From NCBI GenBank assembly GCA_002319965.1, contig DCJQ01000039.1, positions 1-64,000 on the forward strand: DNA of 64,000 bases. Reading direction: 5' to 3'. Below the pieces are notes generated by a model. That model was not told where the DNA came from. It searched no databases and saw only the letters and a list, made by a program, of their open reading frames with translations. The position numbers and the translations under genes were made by a program. Within the stretch, counting starts at the first letter, position 1. The number at the start of each line of letters is the position of its first letter. Shown here piece after piece: positions 27,805 through 36,196 of the stretch. This stretch comes from Megasphaera sp. UBA1696. Lineage in GTDB: Bacteria; Bacillota; Negativicutes; Veillonellales; Megasphaeraceae.

Positions 27805-28392
27805 TTATCCTTTCCATCGTGAAACGGTCATGCCGTCTCCATTTTCAAAAAACACCGTTTCAAAATGTGCCCGGTCTTCGATAAGGGCCATAAATTCCCG
27901 CAGGCGGCTTATGGCCGTCCGGTGTTTATGGGGCAAATGGCCTTCGAGGTAAAACATCTCATGATAGCCGATGTTGTCGGCCATGATAAGGGCCCCGGGC
28001 AAAAGTTTCGGCATGAGCTGCCGAAGCTGGCGGACATACTGTCCTTTGGGTCCGTCGAGGAAAATCAAGTCCCACGGTCCCGAGAGGCTTCCGGAAAGTT
28101 CCGTTCCGTCGCCTAAGAGTGCCGTAATGACGCCCTTGTACGGAGAGCGGCCGATAAAGTCCCGGGCCTTTTGCCAACGCCCTTCATCGAATTCGATGGT
28201 CGTAATCGTACCGCCGTCGCCGAGAAAAGGCGCCATGCGAAGGGCCGAATAGCCGATGCAGGTCCCGATTTCAAGGACCTTCACCGGCCGTTGGTTCGCT
28301 ATGATACGTTCAAAAAGAGGGACTTCACTGTCCCTGAGGATAGGAAGCCCTTCTCTTTCGGCATACGCCTTCATCTCACAGATCAGACTCAT
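27805..28392 (-). CDS. trmR: O-methyltransferase, probable tRNA 5-hydroxyuridine methyltransferase TrmR
   Basis: A 195-residue class I SAM methyltransferase of the COMT-like family. VLEIGTCIGYSALRMAPFL is the SAM loop, followed by ITTIEFDEGRW (acidic ribose ligand) and DLIFLDGPKGQY. In the B. subtilis mltG(yrrL)-yrrM-yrrN-yrrO cluster, YrrM is TrmR, which methylates ho5U34 to mo5U34. The same order mltG-trmR-trhP is seen here. Its start overlaps the mltG stop by 4 nt (ATGA). Confidence 0.85.
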   Translation of the reverse strand: MSLICEMKAYAEREGLPILRDSEVPLFERIIANQRPVKVLEIGTCIGYSALRMAPFLGDGGTITTIEFDEGRWQKARDFIGRSPYKGVITALLGDGTELSGSLSGPWDLIFLDGPKGQYVRQLRQLMPKLLPGALIMADNIGYHEMFYLEGHLPHKHRTAISRLREFMALIEDRAHFETVFFENGDGMTVSRWKG

Positions 28393-29450
28393 GGCATATG
28401 CTCCTGTACATTCTTCATGTGTTCGTCATACGTTGCGGCAAAGTAGTTATGCCCGTCCTTATCGGCAACGAAGTAGAGATAATTCGTCGTCGGCGCGTCT
28501 AAGATGGCTTCCATGCTGGGAAGACCGGGGTTTCCGATCGGTCCCGGCGGCAGGCCTTCATAGACGTAGGTATTGTATGGCGAGTCGTACTGGGTCTCAC
28601 TGATGCTGTATTCCGCCTTGTGGTTCCCCATGGCATAGGCAATGCTGGCATCGGACTGGAGTTTCATACCGATGCGCAGACGGTTTTCAAAGACCGAAGC
28701 GATAAGCGGCCGGTCCGGTTCGAATTTAGCTTCCTTTTCGATGAGCGAGGCTAAGGTGACGAACTGGTAGATGGACATATTCTTCTTAGCAATACGCTCT
28801 TTCATGGTCGGCGTCAGATGCTTATCGAAATTCTTCAGCATCATGGCCACGACGTCGTCGGCCGTCGCATCGTACGGGATGAAATACGTATCGGGAAATA
28901 AGAAACCTTCCGTGGCAAAGGTCACTTGACGGTTGCCCTTCATATACGGAAAAAGCTGGGCGTCCGACGCAGCCGCCTTTAAAAAGTCCGCTTCGCTGAT
29001 ACGGCCGTTGGCAGCGACGGCTTTGGCGATATTCCATACCGTATAGCCTTCGGGCACGACGAGCCGGTCGGCTTCAGACTTGCCGCTGGCCAATTTCTGT
29101 AAAATCGTAAAGACGCTCATCCGCGAGTTAAAGGTATATTCTCCGGCGTGGATCGAGCCGGCCTGGCCGGTCGCCATGGCCGCGGCACGGAACCATAGGG
29201 GGCTGGCAATATATCCCTTATCGGTCAACGCATCGCCGACGTCAGCTGCCGTCATGTCACTGCGAACATGGAGATAGCCGCTGGTATAGGGCAAGAGGAA
29301 GTTCGGGCCGAAAAAGCCATAGAGCACGACGGCGGCCGCGGCGATGAGGCACCCGGTCACGATTTTTCTAAGTCTCTTGCGCGGAGGCTTAGGGGATGGC
29401 ACGGGAGCGGTGTTTTTAATTTCCTTCGAGGTCATATCGTTTGTTTCCAT
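28389..29450 (-). CDS. mltG: Endolytic murein transglycosylase MltG
   Basis: A ~353-residue YceG/MltG protein that cuts nascent glycan strands at the cell membrane. A basic N-terminus precedes one membrane segment (KIVTGCLIAAAAVVLYGFFG), then a LysM-like domain and the catalytic domain with LASLIEKEAKFEPDRPLIASVFENRL (catalytic Glu) and YDSPYNTYVYEGLPPGPIGNPG. The start is uncertain: the ATG at 29450 is close behind AAAGGAG; a TTG at 29465 is the alternative. Second gene of the DUF4127 operon. Confidence 0.92.
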   Translation of the reverse strand: METNDMTSKEIKNTAPVPSPKPPRKRLRKIVTGCLIAAAAVVLYGFFGPNFLLPYTSGYLHVRSDMTAADVGDALTDKGYIASPLWFRAAAMATGQAGSIHAGEYTFNSRMSVFTILQKLASGKSEADRLVVPEGYTVWNIAKAVAANGRISEADFLKAAASDAQLFPYMKGNRQVTFATEGFLFPDTYFIPYDATADDVVAMMLKNFDKHLTPTMKERIAKKNMSIYQFVTLASLIEKEAKFEPDRPLIASVFENRLRIGMKLQSDASIAYAMGNHKAEYSISETQYDSPYNTYVYEGLPPGPIGNPGLPSMEAILDAPTTNYLYFVADKDGHNYFAATYDEHMKNVQEHMP

Positions 29451-29479
29451 ATTCTCCTTTATCAATCCTTTTTATCAGG

Positions 29480-31318
29480 TTAACGATCGGCAGTCCAGGT
29501 CCGGCTCTGCTGAGCCTTTTCTTCACTGCGGCTCATGGCCTGGGCCTGCTGTTCCTTATCGTACTGCGCCTGAGCGGCATCTTTGGCAGCCTGAAGCTGA
29601 GCCTGAACGGCCGGATCAGGGGGAATTACCGTGCCGTCTTCATCGACGGTTTGGGCCGCATCGAGCTGAGCCTGGGCGGCGGCGACGTTATTGGCCAGGT
29701 TCTGAAGGCGCTGGTTATTGATGCCCCGGCGCACATCGGCTTCAAGCGATACGGACGGCGTCTTTTTGACGTCGACGTAGACTTCGAACAGGCGCTGCCA
29801 AGGCAAGGTGACGTCAATGGTCCGCGGATCGACACCGAGGTACGTCGATGCGTAGCGCTGGAGCTGTGTCTTTGCCAGGCTCTGCAGTTCCTGGTTCCGT
29901 GAAGCGTACACCGGCGTAACGGTATGGGCTTCGAGTTTTTGATCCATGCGGGATACGTAGTCGCGGACGTTGGCCTGATAAGCCCAGTTGTCGAGATACT
30001 GCGTGGTCAGCATGTCACGGTGAGCAGCAGGCGTCATATACTCCGAAAGGACGCCTTGCGAAAGGCCGTAGCCGACAGAATTGCTGGCCGTATTCCAGCC
30101 GTTGTAGGCTGCCAATCGGTACATCATCTTGTCCTGGTAGAGGCCGTAGACCAAGGTGTTGTCCGAGCCGTTGGAAAAGGCCATATCGACGATACTGACC
30201 GGAATGTTGAGGTTAACGGCTTTTTCAATCTGCGTCAGGAAATCCTTCGTCGACTGGAGCATGATCGGGAAGTTTTCAAAGTTGGCCGATTCCGTCGTCG
30301 TCGTCGTCAGCGGCGTATTGACAGCTAATAAGAGGTCCGGCCGTTCATTGTCGACGATCGTACCGCCAATGGCTTCGACGTGAGAGGCAATGGTCTTGCC
30401 GATTTCCTGTCCGTCATAGCGGGGAACCGTCTTTTCTCCCCCACCCAGGGGGTAGATAACGGAAATTTTCGGATGATAATTATTGAAGTCGTTGCTGGCT
30501 CTCGTAATGAGGAGCAGTCCCAACTGGTCGGCGCCGGGGAAGGATCCGAAGGCCGTCTTGGGAATGCCTTGGCCGGCCATTTCGAGATACTTCGATTCCA
30601 AAGACGACTGGGTGCTGACCGAATTGTCGTCATGGCCGAGACTATAGTAGGTAAAGACGCCTTTTCTGGCATCGTCGATGAGGCGATAGTTGATGCTCAT
30701 ATTCTTGCGGCGCCGGTTGTACCAATCCTGCAGGTATTCCATGGGAATGCGGCGCATGATGGCGAACCAATCGTTCCGTTCCTGGGGATTGAGCCCTTCT
30801 TCATCCATCTTGGCCTGAAGAGAAGCTAATTGATAGATATCGGAGCCCATGGTCAGGTAGTAGTCCGGTTCAACGCCCTTGCCGCCGGCCCAGGGACTGC
30901 GCATGACCGTGCTGAATACGTAGAGGGGCACCTTGGTATTGGCCTTGTGCAGGGCCTCTACTTTTTCAAGGCGCGACAGCAAGGTCGACATGGGAAGGTT
31001 GTGCTTTCGCGAGTCGACGAGACCGCCGTAGACCAAGGAGTCGATGGACAGGACCATGGCATCGGCTTTATTGGCATTCGCCTCTACCCAGCTCATGAGC
31101 CGGTCCGGCGAACCGTGGAAATTCATGCCCGACAGATACTGTGCGGGCGGCGTCAAAATCGTATAGCCTGCCGATTCTGCCGTACTGACCGTATATTCGT
31201 AATCCACAGGCCGGTCATCCTGAGGTACGTATAAAATCGTCTTAGCCAGGGTCGACGGCGTAGCACACAGGAATAGGGATACGACAGCCATGCTGACTGC
31301 CTTCTGTAACAGATTCAC
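29480..31318 (-). CDS. DUF4127 family exported protein
   Basis: A 612-residue protein with a signal peptide (AVSMAVVSLFLCATPSTLAK). It begins the mature part with TILYVPQDDRPVDYEYTVSTAE, characteristic of DUF4127, and continues with LSIDSLVYGGLVDSRKH and AFGSFPGADQLGLLL. The last ~80 residues are rich in Ala, Gln and Asp (AAAQAQLDAAQTVDE, AQAQYDKEQQAQ) and probably form a coiled coil. The family has no established function. It is likely periplasmic or outer-surface in a diderm Negativicute. GTG start behind AGGAGG; first gene of an operon with mltG. Confidence 0.8.
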   Translation of the reverse strand: MNLLQKAVSMAVVSLFLCATPSTLAKTILYVPQDDRPVDYEYTVSTAESAGYTILTPPAQYLSGMNFHGSPDRLMSWVEANANKADAMVLSIDSLVYGGLVDSRKHNLPMSTLLSRLEKVEALHKANTKVPLYVFSTVMRSPWAGGKGVEPDYYLTMGSDIYQLASLQAKMDEEGLNPQERNDWFAIMRRIPMEYLQDWYNRRRKNMSINYRLIDDARKGVFTYYSLGHDDNSVSTQSSLESKYLEMAGQGIPKTAFGSFPGADQLGLLLITRASNDFNNYHPKISVIYPLGGGEKTVPRYDGQEIGKTIASHVEAIGGTIVDNERPDLLLAVNTPLTTTTTESANFENFPIMLQSTKDFLTQIEKAVNLNIPVSIVDMAFSNGSDNTLVYGLYQDKMMYRLAAYNGWNTASNSVGYGLSQGVLSEYMTPAAHRDMLTTQYLDNWAYQANVRDYVSRMDQKLEAHTVTPVYASRNQELQSLAKTQLQRYASTYLGVDPRTIDVTLPWQRLFEVYVDVKKTPSVSLEADVRRGINNQRLQNLANNVAAAQAQLDAAQTVDEDGTVIPPDPAVQAQLQAAKDAAQAQYDKEQQAQAMSRSEEKAQQSRTWTADR

Positions 31319-31355
31319 ATTATCCTCCTATCGTAAGAAAAAACAAGTATTTTTT

Positions 31356-31364
31356 ATTATAGCA
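31356..31364 (-). promoter_or_regulatory. Extended -10 promoter element before the DUF4127 gene
   Basis: TGC-TATAAT on the minus strand, about 38 nt before the GTG start; no good -35 box is visible. It lies just after the stop of the upstream TRIC-family gene. Confidence 0.45.
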
Positions 31365-31374
31365 CATCTGCCCT

Positions 31375-32040
31375 CTAAAAAGAAGAACCTTGCTTCTTAC
31401 GGCGGATGCGGGGCACATTGAGGTGAAAGCGAATGGCAACCAACCGGATGGCAACGGTAACGGAAAAGCTGACGATGGCCCCCACTTCAAGAGGCACTTC
31501 AAAGGGAATGACGGCGCCGTACAAGAGGACACTGCCTAAGAGCGACGCCGTAGCATAGACCTCCGTCCGCAGGACGACCGGAATCCGTCCGGCCAAGACG
31601 TCGCGGATGACGCCGCCGCCGACGGCCGTGAGGACGCCGAGGGTAATGTCTAAAATCCAGTAATCGGGATAATAATAACAGCCGAGAAGGGTCCCGGTTA
31701 CGGTAAAAGACCCCAGGCCTATGGCATCACACAAGAGGTAAATGGCCGACAGATGACCCATAAAGCGGCGCCACATGTGGATATTGAAGTAGCGGACGGT
31801 CAAGGTGACGATAAGGATGGAACCTAATATAATCCATAGGTAAATGCTGTTTTTAAAGGCCGCCGGAGGAATATTGCCGATGAGGATGTCACGGACGATG
31901 CCGCCGCCGACAGCCGTCGCCGCACTGAGGACGAAGATGCCGAACAGATCCATGCGCCGGGAAAGGGCGGCAAAAACGCCGGATACGGCAAAGGCCGTCG
32001 TCCCCAATAAGTCAAAAATATGCCACCAAATCGCATCCAT
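31375..32040 (-). CDS. TRIC/UPF0126 family membrane protein
   Basis: A 221-residue integral membrane protein with about seven hydrophobic segments and the duplicated motif SAATAVGGGIVRDILIG / GVLTAVGGGVIRDVLAGRIP, the hallmark of the bacterial trimeric intracellular cation channel-like (UPF0126, YicG/YadS) family. Members have been linked to cation or glycine transport; the substrate here is not predictable. The start is ATG at 32040 behind GAAGGGGA; the longer open frame to 32265 runs antisense into tadA and is not family-like. Divergent from tadA. Confidence 0.85.
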   Translation of the reverse strand: MDAIWWHIFDLLGTTAFAVSGVFAALSRRMDLFGIFVLSAATAVGGGIVRDILIGNIPPAAFKNSIYLWIILGSILIVTLTVRYFNIHMWRRFMGHLSAIYLLCDAIGLGSFTVTGTLLGCYYYPDYWILDITLGVLTAVGGGVIRDVLAGRIPVVLRTEVYATASLLGSVLLYGAVIPFEVPLEVGAIVSFSVTVAIRLVAIRFHLNVPRIRRKKQGSSF

Positions 32041-32106
32041 AGGAATTCCCCTTCCCTCTCTTTCGTGATATGATAAATGAACCATGTTAATACTAAGGAG
32101 ATCATC

Positions 32107-32601
32107 ATGACTAAAGATGAATTTTATATGGGCAAGGCCCTCGCCGAAGCCAAGACCGCCTATGCCGTCGGAGAAATCCCCATCGGCGCCGTCATCGTCT
32201 ATCAGAAAAAGGTCGTCGCCCGAGCTTATAACCTGCGGGAATCCCTTCCCTGTGCGACAGCGCACGCCGAGCTGTTAGCCATTGAAAAAGCCTGCCGCGC
32301 TCTCAATCGCTGGCGCTTGACAGGCTGTACCCTATACGTCACGGTCGAGCCGTGCCCCATGTGTGCCGGCGCCATCGTCAACAGCCGCCTGGACCGGGTC
32401 GTCTACGGCTGTGACGACCCCAAGGCCGGGGCTGCCCGTTCCCTCTTTCACCTCATCGACAGCGACAGTCTCAATCACGCCGCCGTCGTCACGGCCGGGG
32501 TCCGTGCGGAAGAATGCGCCGCCCTTATGAAAAGTTTTTTCAAAGAGCGGCGTAAGAAAGAAACAGTTATCCCTTCAACAAGTCCTTCAGATAAGCCTTG
32601 A
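32107..32601 (+). CDS. tadA: tRNA-specific adenosine deaminase
   Basis: A 164-residue zinc deaminase converting A34 to inosine in arginine tRNA. It has the HAE motif (CATAHAELLAIEKA, zinc His plus catalytic Glu) and PCPMCAGAIV (two zinc cysteines). The ATG at 32107 follows AAGGAG, and the N-terminus TKDEFYMGKALAEAKTAY matches the family. Its last 35 nt overlap the end of galU on the other strand. Confidence 0.95.
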   Translation: MTKDEFYMGKALAEAKTAYAVGEIPIGAVIVYQKKVVARAYNLRESLPCATAHAELLAIEKACRALNRWRLTGCTLYVTVEPCPMCAGAIVNSRLDRVVYGCDDPKAGAARSLFHLIDSDSLNHAAVVTAGVRAEECAALMKSFFKERRKKETVIPSTSPSDKP

Positions 32602-33442
32602 AATCGTGGCCCAAGTCGTCGCGGCGCAGGGCGTATTCGACAGTAGCCTTTAAAAAGCCCAGTTTATTGCCGGCGTCATAGCTGGTCCCCGTAAAGGTAT
32701 AGGCATAGACCCCTTCGCGGTCGGCCATGAGGCGCAGGGCATCGGTGAGCTGGATTTCACCGCCCTTTCCGGGTTGGACCCGGCGCAGGATTTCAAAGAT
32801 ATCCGGCGTCAAGATATAGCGGCCGAGGGCAGCTAACCGGCTCGGTGCTTCGTCGACGGACGGTTTTTCAATCATATCGATAAGCCGCACGATGCGTTCG
32901 TCTTTCGTCGGCAGCCCGTGGACGATGCCGTAGCGCGATACCTGGTCGAGGGGTACTTCCTGGCAGCCGAGGAGGGTCGAACCGACCTCGCTGAAGGCCT
33001 CGATCATCTGACGCAGGGCCGGCCGCTCCGGTTCATAGACGATATCGTCGCCTAAGAGGACGGCAAAAGGCTCATTATCGATAAAGGATTCGGCACAGCG
33101 AATGGCATCGCCGAGACCGCGCATATGCTTTTGCCGGATATAGTGGACGTTGATACTGGAAATATCCTGTACCATCCGCAAGAGGCGGGTCTTCCCCTGC
33201 TGGCGCAGCTGCAGTTCGAGGTCGATATTGGTATCGAAGTGGTCTTCAATGGCCCGTTTTCCGTGGCCGGTGATGATTAAAATTTCTTCAATGCCGCTCT
33301 GCAGGGCTTCTTCGACGATATACTGGATGACCGGTTTATCGACGATAGGGATCATTTCCTTAGGGATAGCCTTGGTCACCGGTAAAAACCGCGTGCCGTA
33401 GCCGGCCGCCGGAATGACGGCTTTGCGAACTTTTTTCTGCAT
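32567..33442 (-). CDS. galU: UTP-glucose-1-phosphate uridylyltransferase
   Basis: A 291-residue enzyme making UDP-glucose for envelope polysaccharides. It has the RKAVIPAAGYGTRFLPVTKAIPKEM nucleotide-binding loop, DKPVIQYIVEEA, and LLGDDIVYEPE, and is full length. It lies 4 nt after glf; the two together supply UDP-sugar precursors (UDP-glucose, UDP-galactofuranose). Confidence 0.95.
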   Translation of the reverse strand: MQKKVRKAVIPAAGYGTRFLPVTKAIPKEMIPIVDKPVIQYIVEEALQSGIEEILIITGHGKRAIEDHFDTNIDLELQLRQQGKTRLLRMVQDISSINVHYIRQKHMRGLGDAIRCAESFIDNEPFAVLLGDDIVYEPERPALRQMIEAFSEVGSTLLGCQEVPLDQVSRYGIVHGLPTKDERIVRLIDMIEKPSVDEAPSRLAALGRYILTPDIFEILRRVQPGKGGEIQLTDALRLMADREGVYAYTFTGTSYDAGNKLGFLKATVEYALRRDDLGHDFKAYLKDLLKG

Positions 33443-33446
33443 CTGT

Positions 33447-34541
33447 TCAAATCTCCTTTTTGGCGACAGTCAAGGCGCTTTCAATGACGTCATCCATATC
33501 GTAATACTTATATTCAGCCAAACGACCGCCAAAGATGACGTTCCGTTCATGGCCGGCGAGCCGAGCGTACTGCTTGTAGAGGGCCTGATTCTTGTCATCG
33601 TTGACCGGATAATAGGCTTCTTCCCCACTGTGCCATTCTGACGGGTATTCCCGGGTGATATAGGTCACCGGTTGGGTTCCGAATTCAAAGTGCTTGTGCT
33701 CGATGACCCGCGTATACGGCGTCTCCCGGTCGGTATAATTCATGACGGCTACGCCCTGATGATTGACTTCTTCCAGGCGTTCCGTTTCAAAGCGAAGGCC
33801 TCGGTATTCCAAATGACCCAGGCGGTAGCCGAAATATTCATCAATCGGTCCCGTATAAACGACCTTGCGGGCAATATCGAGGTAAGATGACCGTTCTTTA
33901 TTGTAATCGATGCCGGTCCGCACTTCGATTCCCTCTAACAAGGCGTCGATGAGGCCGTTGTAGCCGCCGATAGGAATCCCTTGATAGCGGTCGTCAAAGT
34001 AGTTGTTGTCAAAGGTATAGCGGACGGGCAGTCGCTTGATGATGAAGGCCGGAAGGTCGGTACAATTCCGTCCCCACTGCTTTTCCGTATAGCCCTTGAT
34101 GAGTTTCGTATAAATATCGGTGCCGATGAGGGAAATAGCCTGCTCTTCTAAGTTCTTCGGTTCCGTAATGTGGGCCCTTTGGCGCTGTTCTTCAATTTTA
34201 GCAGCCGCTTCTGCCGGCGTCACGATGCCCCACATCTTGGCAAAGGTATTCATATTAAAAGGCAGGTTGTAGAGCTCACCTTTGTAATTGGCGACCGGCG
34301 AATTGACGTAATGATTAAACTCGACAAACTGATTGACATAGTTCCAAACTTTTTTATTCGACGTATGGAAGATGTGGGCCCCGTAGCGATGGATGCGGAT
34401 GCCTTCTTTTTCTTCGCAGTAGACGTTGCCCCCAACGTGCGTCCGCCGTTCGAGGACCAGACACTTGCGCCCGGCCTTTTTCATTTCATGGGCAAAAACG
34501 ACGCCAAAGAGACCGCTGCCGACGATGACATAATCATACAT
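33447..34541 (-). CDS. glf: UDP-galactopyranose mutase
   Basis: A 364-residue flavoenzyme interconverting UDP-galactopyranose and UDP-galactofuranose. The N-terminus YDYVIVGSGLFGVVFAHEM is the FAD-binding Rossmann loop; HRYGAHIFHTSNKKVWNYVNQF, EKQWGRNCTDLPAFIIKRLP and YPVNDDKNQALYKQY are family blocks. The start at MYDYVIVG follows AGGTGG. Galactofuranose in this organism would go to lipopolysaccharide or exopolysaccharide. No glycosyltransferases are adjacent. Confidence 0.95.
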   Translation of the reverse strand: MYDYVIVGSGLFGVVFAHEMKKAGRKCLVLERRTHVGGNVYCEEKEGIRIHRYGAHIFHTSNKKVWNYVNQFVEFNHYVNSPVANYKGELYNLPFNMNTFAKMWGIVTPAEAAAKIEEQRQRAHITEPKNLEEQAISLIGTDIYTKLIKGYTEKQWGRNCTDLPAFIIKRLPVRYTFDNNYFDDRYQGIPIGGYNGLIDALLEGIEVRTGIDYNKERSSYLDIARKVVYTGPIDEYFGYRLGHLEYRGLRFETERLEEVNHQGVAVMNYTDRETPYTRVIEHKHFEFGTQPVTYITREYPSEWHSGEEAYYPVNDDKNQALYKQYARLAGHERNVIFGGRLAEYKYYDMDDVIESALTVAKKEI

Positions 34542-34647
34542 TACAAAACACCACCTGATAAAAAATGTATAGCCGTACTGCACTGCCTTTTAAGATAACA
34601 AAATGATGATACGCCGAAATATCGCCTCTCCGAGCCCTTGCGCAGAC

Positions 34648-35628
34648 TCAGTCGAGGGAAGCGGGAATGCCGTACATCGGTTCAGCCTGCAAAACGGCAC
34701 GGCGGACAGCTTGTTCGACGGCGTACGCTGCCAGGGTTCCGGTCAAGCTGATTTCAGCCGAAACCGTCCCGATACTGGCCGCATAGAGAGAGTCGCCGTC
34801 CGCCGTCGTATTGACCGGTCGAATGGTGCGGACCATACCGTTGCTGCCGAGGGCGGCTATTTTTTTCAGCTGAGCCTTGTCAAAGCGGCCGTTGGTCACG
34901 ATGGCGCCGATGGTCGTATTGGTCGTCGTTCCGACAGCCCGCTGCGAAAAGAGGGTCGGCGTGATTCCGGCTTCTTCGAGCATGACCCGACGCGTATCGG
35001 CAAAACCTTTTCCGTCGCAGCTTCTCATCCCCGAGAGAATTTCACCCGATTCGCTGAGGACGTCGCCGACGGCATTGACGACGACGATGGCGCAAACCTT
35101 GAGGTCACCTACCGAAGCGGCATAGGCACCGACGCCGGATTTCATCATATAGTCCGGGCCGCAGAGCTTTCCGACCGTAGCCCCCGTCCCGGCACCGTAG
35201 CAGCCCTCACGGAAGTCATTTTTAAATGCCGCATCACAAGCGGCATAGCCCATGGCCGCATCGGGGCGGACATCGTCGCCGCAGCCGAGGTCAAAGATAC
35301 ACGAGGCGACGACTAAGGGAACTTTGGCGATCCGCGTTTCAAAACCGATACCTTGTTCTTCCAAATAAGTCATGACCCCCGTCGCAGCATTGAGGCCGAA
35401 GGCACTGCCGCCGCTTAAGAGGATGGCATGGATGCCGGACGCTGCCGCCATAGGACTCAGCAATTCCGATTCCCGACTGGCCGGACCGCCGCCGCGGACG
35501 TCGACGGCACAAGGCGCACTTTGGGGAAAGACGAGGACCGTGCAGCCAGTCCCGCCGTTTCGGTCTTCGGCACTTCCCAGGCGAAACGTATCCGGCGCCA
35601 GGAGTTCCTGAATATCGATTTCTTTCAT
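34648..35628 (-). CDS. P1-family (DmpA-type) peptidase
   Basis: A 326-residue N-terminal-nucleophile hydrolase of the DmpA/L-aminopeptidase-D-esterase family. SGGSAFGLNAATGVMTYLEEQGIGF and GTGATVGKLCGPD are family blocks, and self-cleavage is expected at the TTNTTIGAIVTNG segment near residue 240, exposing a nucleophilic Ser/Thr. The second ATG (35628) is placed 8 nt behind GGAGG and is preferred over the first, which is too close. The substrate is unknown; members cleave N-terminal or beta-amino acids from peptides. It lies 13 nt after dcd. Confidence 0.88.
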   Translation of the reverse strand: MKEIDIQELLAPDTFRLGSAEDRNGGTGCTVLVFPQSAPCAVDVRGGGPASRESELLSPMAAASGIHAILLSGGSAFGLNAATGVMTYLEEQGIGFETRIAKVPLVVASCIFDLGCGDDVRPDAAMGYAACDAAFKNDFREGCYGAGTGATVGKLCGPDYMMKSGVGAYAASVGDLKVCAIVVVNAVGDVLSESGEILSGMRSCDGKGFADTRRVMLEEAGITPTLFSQRAVGTTTNTTIGAIVTNGRFDKAQLKKIAALGSNGMVRTIRPVNTTADGDSLYAASIGTVSAEISLTGTLAAYAVEQAVRRAVLQAEPMYGIPASLD

Positions 35629-35641
35629 GGTCATACCTCCC

Positions 35642-36169
35642 CTATTTCATCTTTTCAAAGTCTTTCCAAAGCATGCTCGGCTGAATGCCCGTATTGTTCT
35701 GATATTTTCCGTGGGTATACTTGTCGTATTCCCCATCGATATCGTGATAGTAAATCTGGCAGATTTCGACATTGGGGTAAATCCGTATGGGCTGGACACA
35801 AAAGATTTCAAGGGTCCAGTAACCGGCAAAGCCGACGTCGCCAAAACCGGCCGTAACGTGGATGAATACGCCGAGACGACCAACAGACGACCGGCCTTCC
35901 AGCATGGGGATGTAGCCGTCGGTCCGGGTGTATTCATTAGTCCGACCCAAGTAAAGCGTATTAGGCTGGAGGACATAGCCCGATTCCGGAATATGGATCG
36001 TCGACGCCGGATTGGGCTTAGCCATATCCAATTCGGCATGGTCGTAAATCATCAGTTCGTTGTGAAGAGACAGATTATAGCTATTGGGATTGACCCGTTC
36101 GGGATGAAAGGGTTCGATGATAATTTCTTTACCTAAATGTTTGACAATTTCCTTGCCTGATAAAATCAT
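35642..36169 (-). CDS. dcd: dCTP deaminase
   Basis: A 175-residue trimeric dUTPase-fold enzyme turning dCTP into dUTP for thymidylate synthesis. It has the RVNPNSYNLSLH block, the catalytic EGRSSVGRLGVFIHVTAGFGDVGF segment and the C-terminal YHDIDGEYDKYTHGKYQNN tail. The ATG at 36169 is preferred over the in-frame GTG three codons earlier. It is in a minus-strand run with the TPR gene upstream and the P1 peptidase downstream. Confidence 0.93.
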   Translation of the reverse strand: MILSGKEIVKHLGKEIIIEPFHPERVNPNSYNLSLHNELMIYDHAELDMAKPNPASTIHIPESGYVLQPNTLYLGRTNEYTRTDGYIPMLEGRSSVGRLGVFIHVTAGFGDVGFAGYWTLEIFCVQPIRIYPNVEICQIYYHDIDGEYDKYTHGKYQNNTGIQPSMLWKDFEKMK

Positions 36170-36196
36170 AAGGGCCACTCGCTTTCTCTGGTAATT

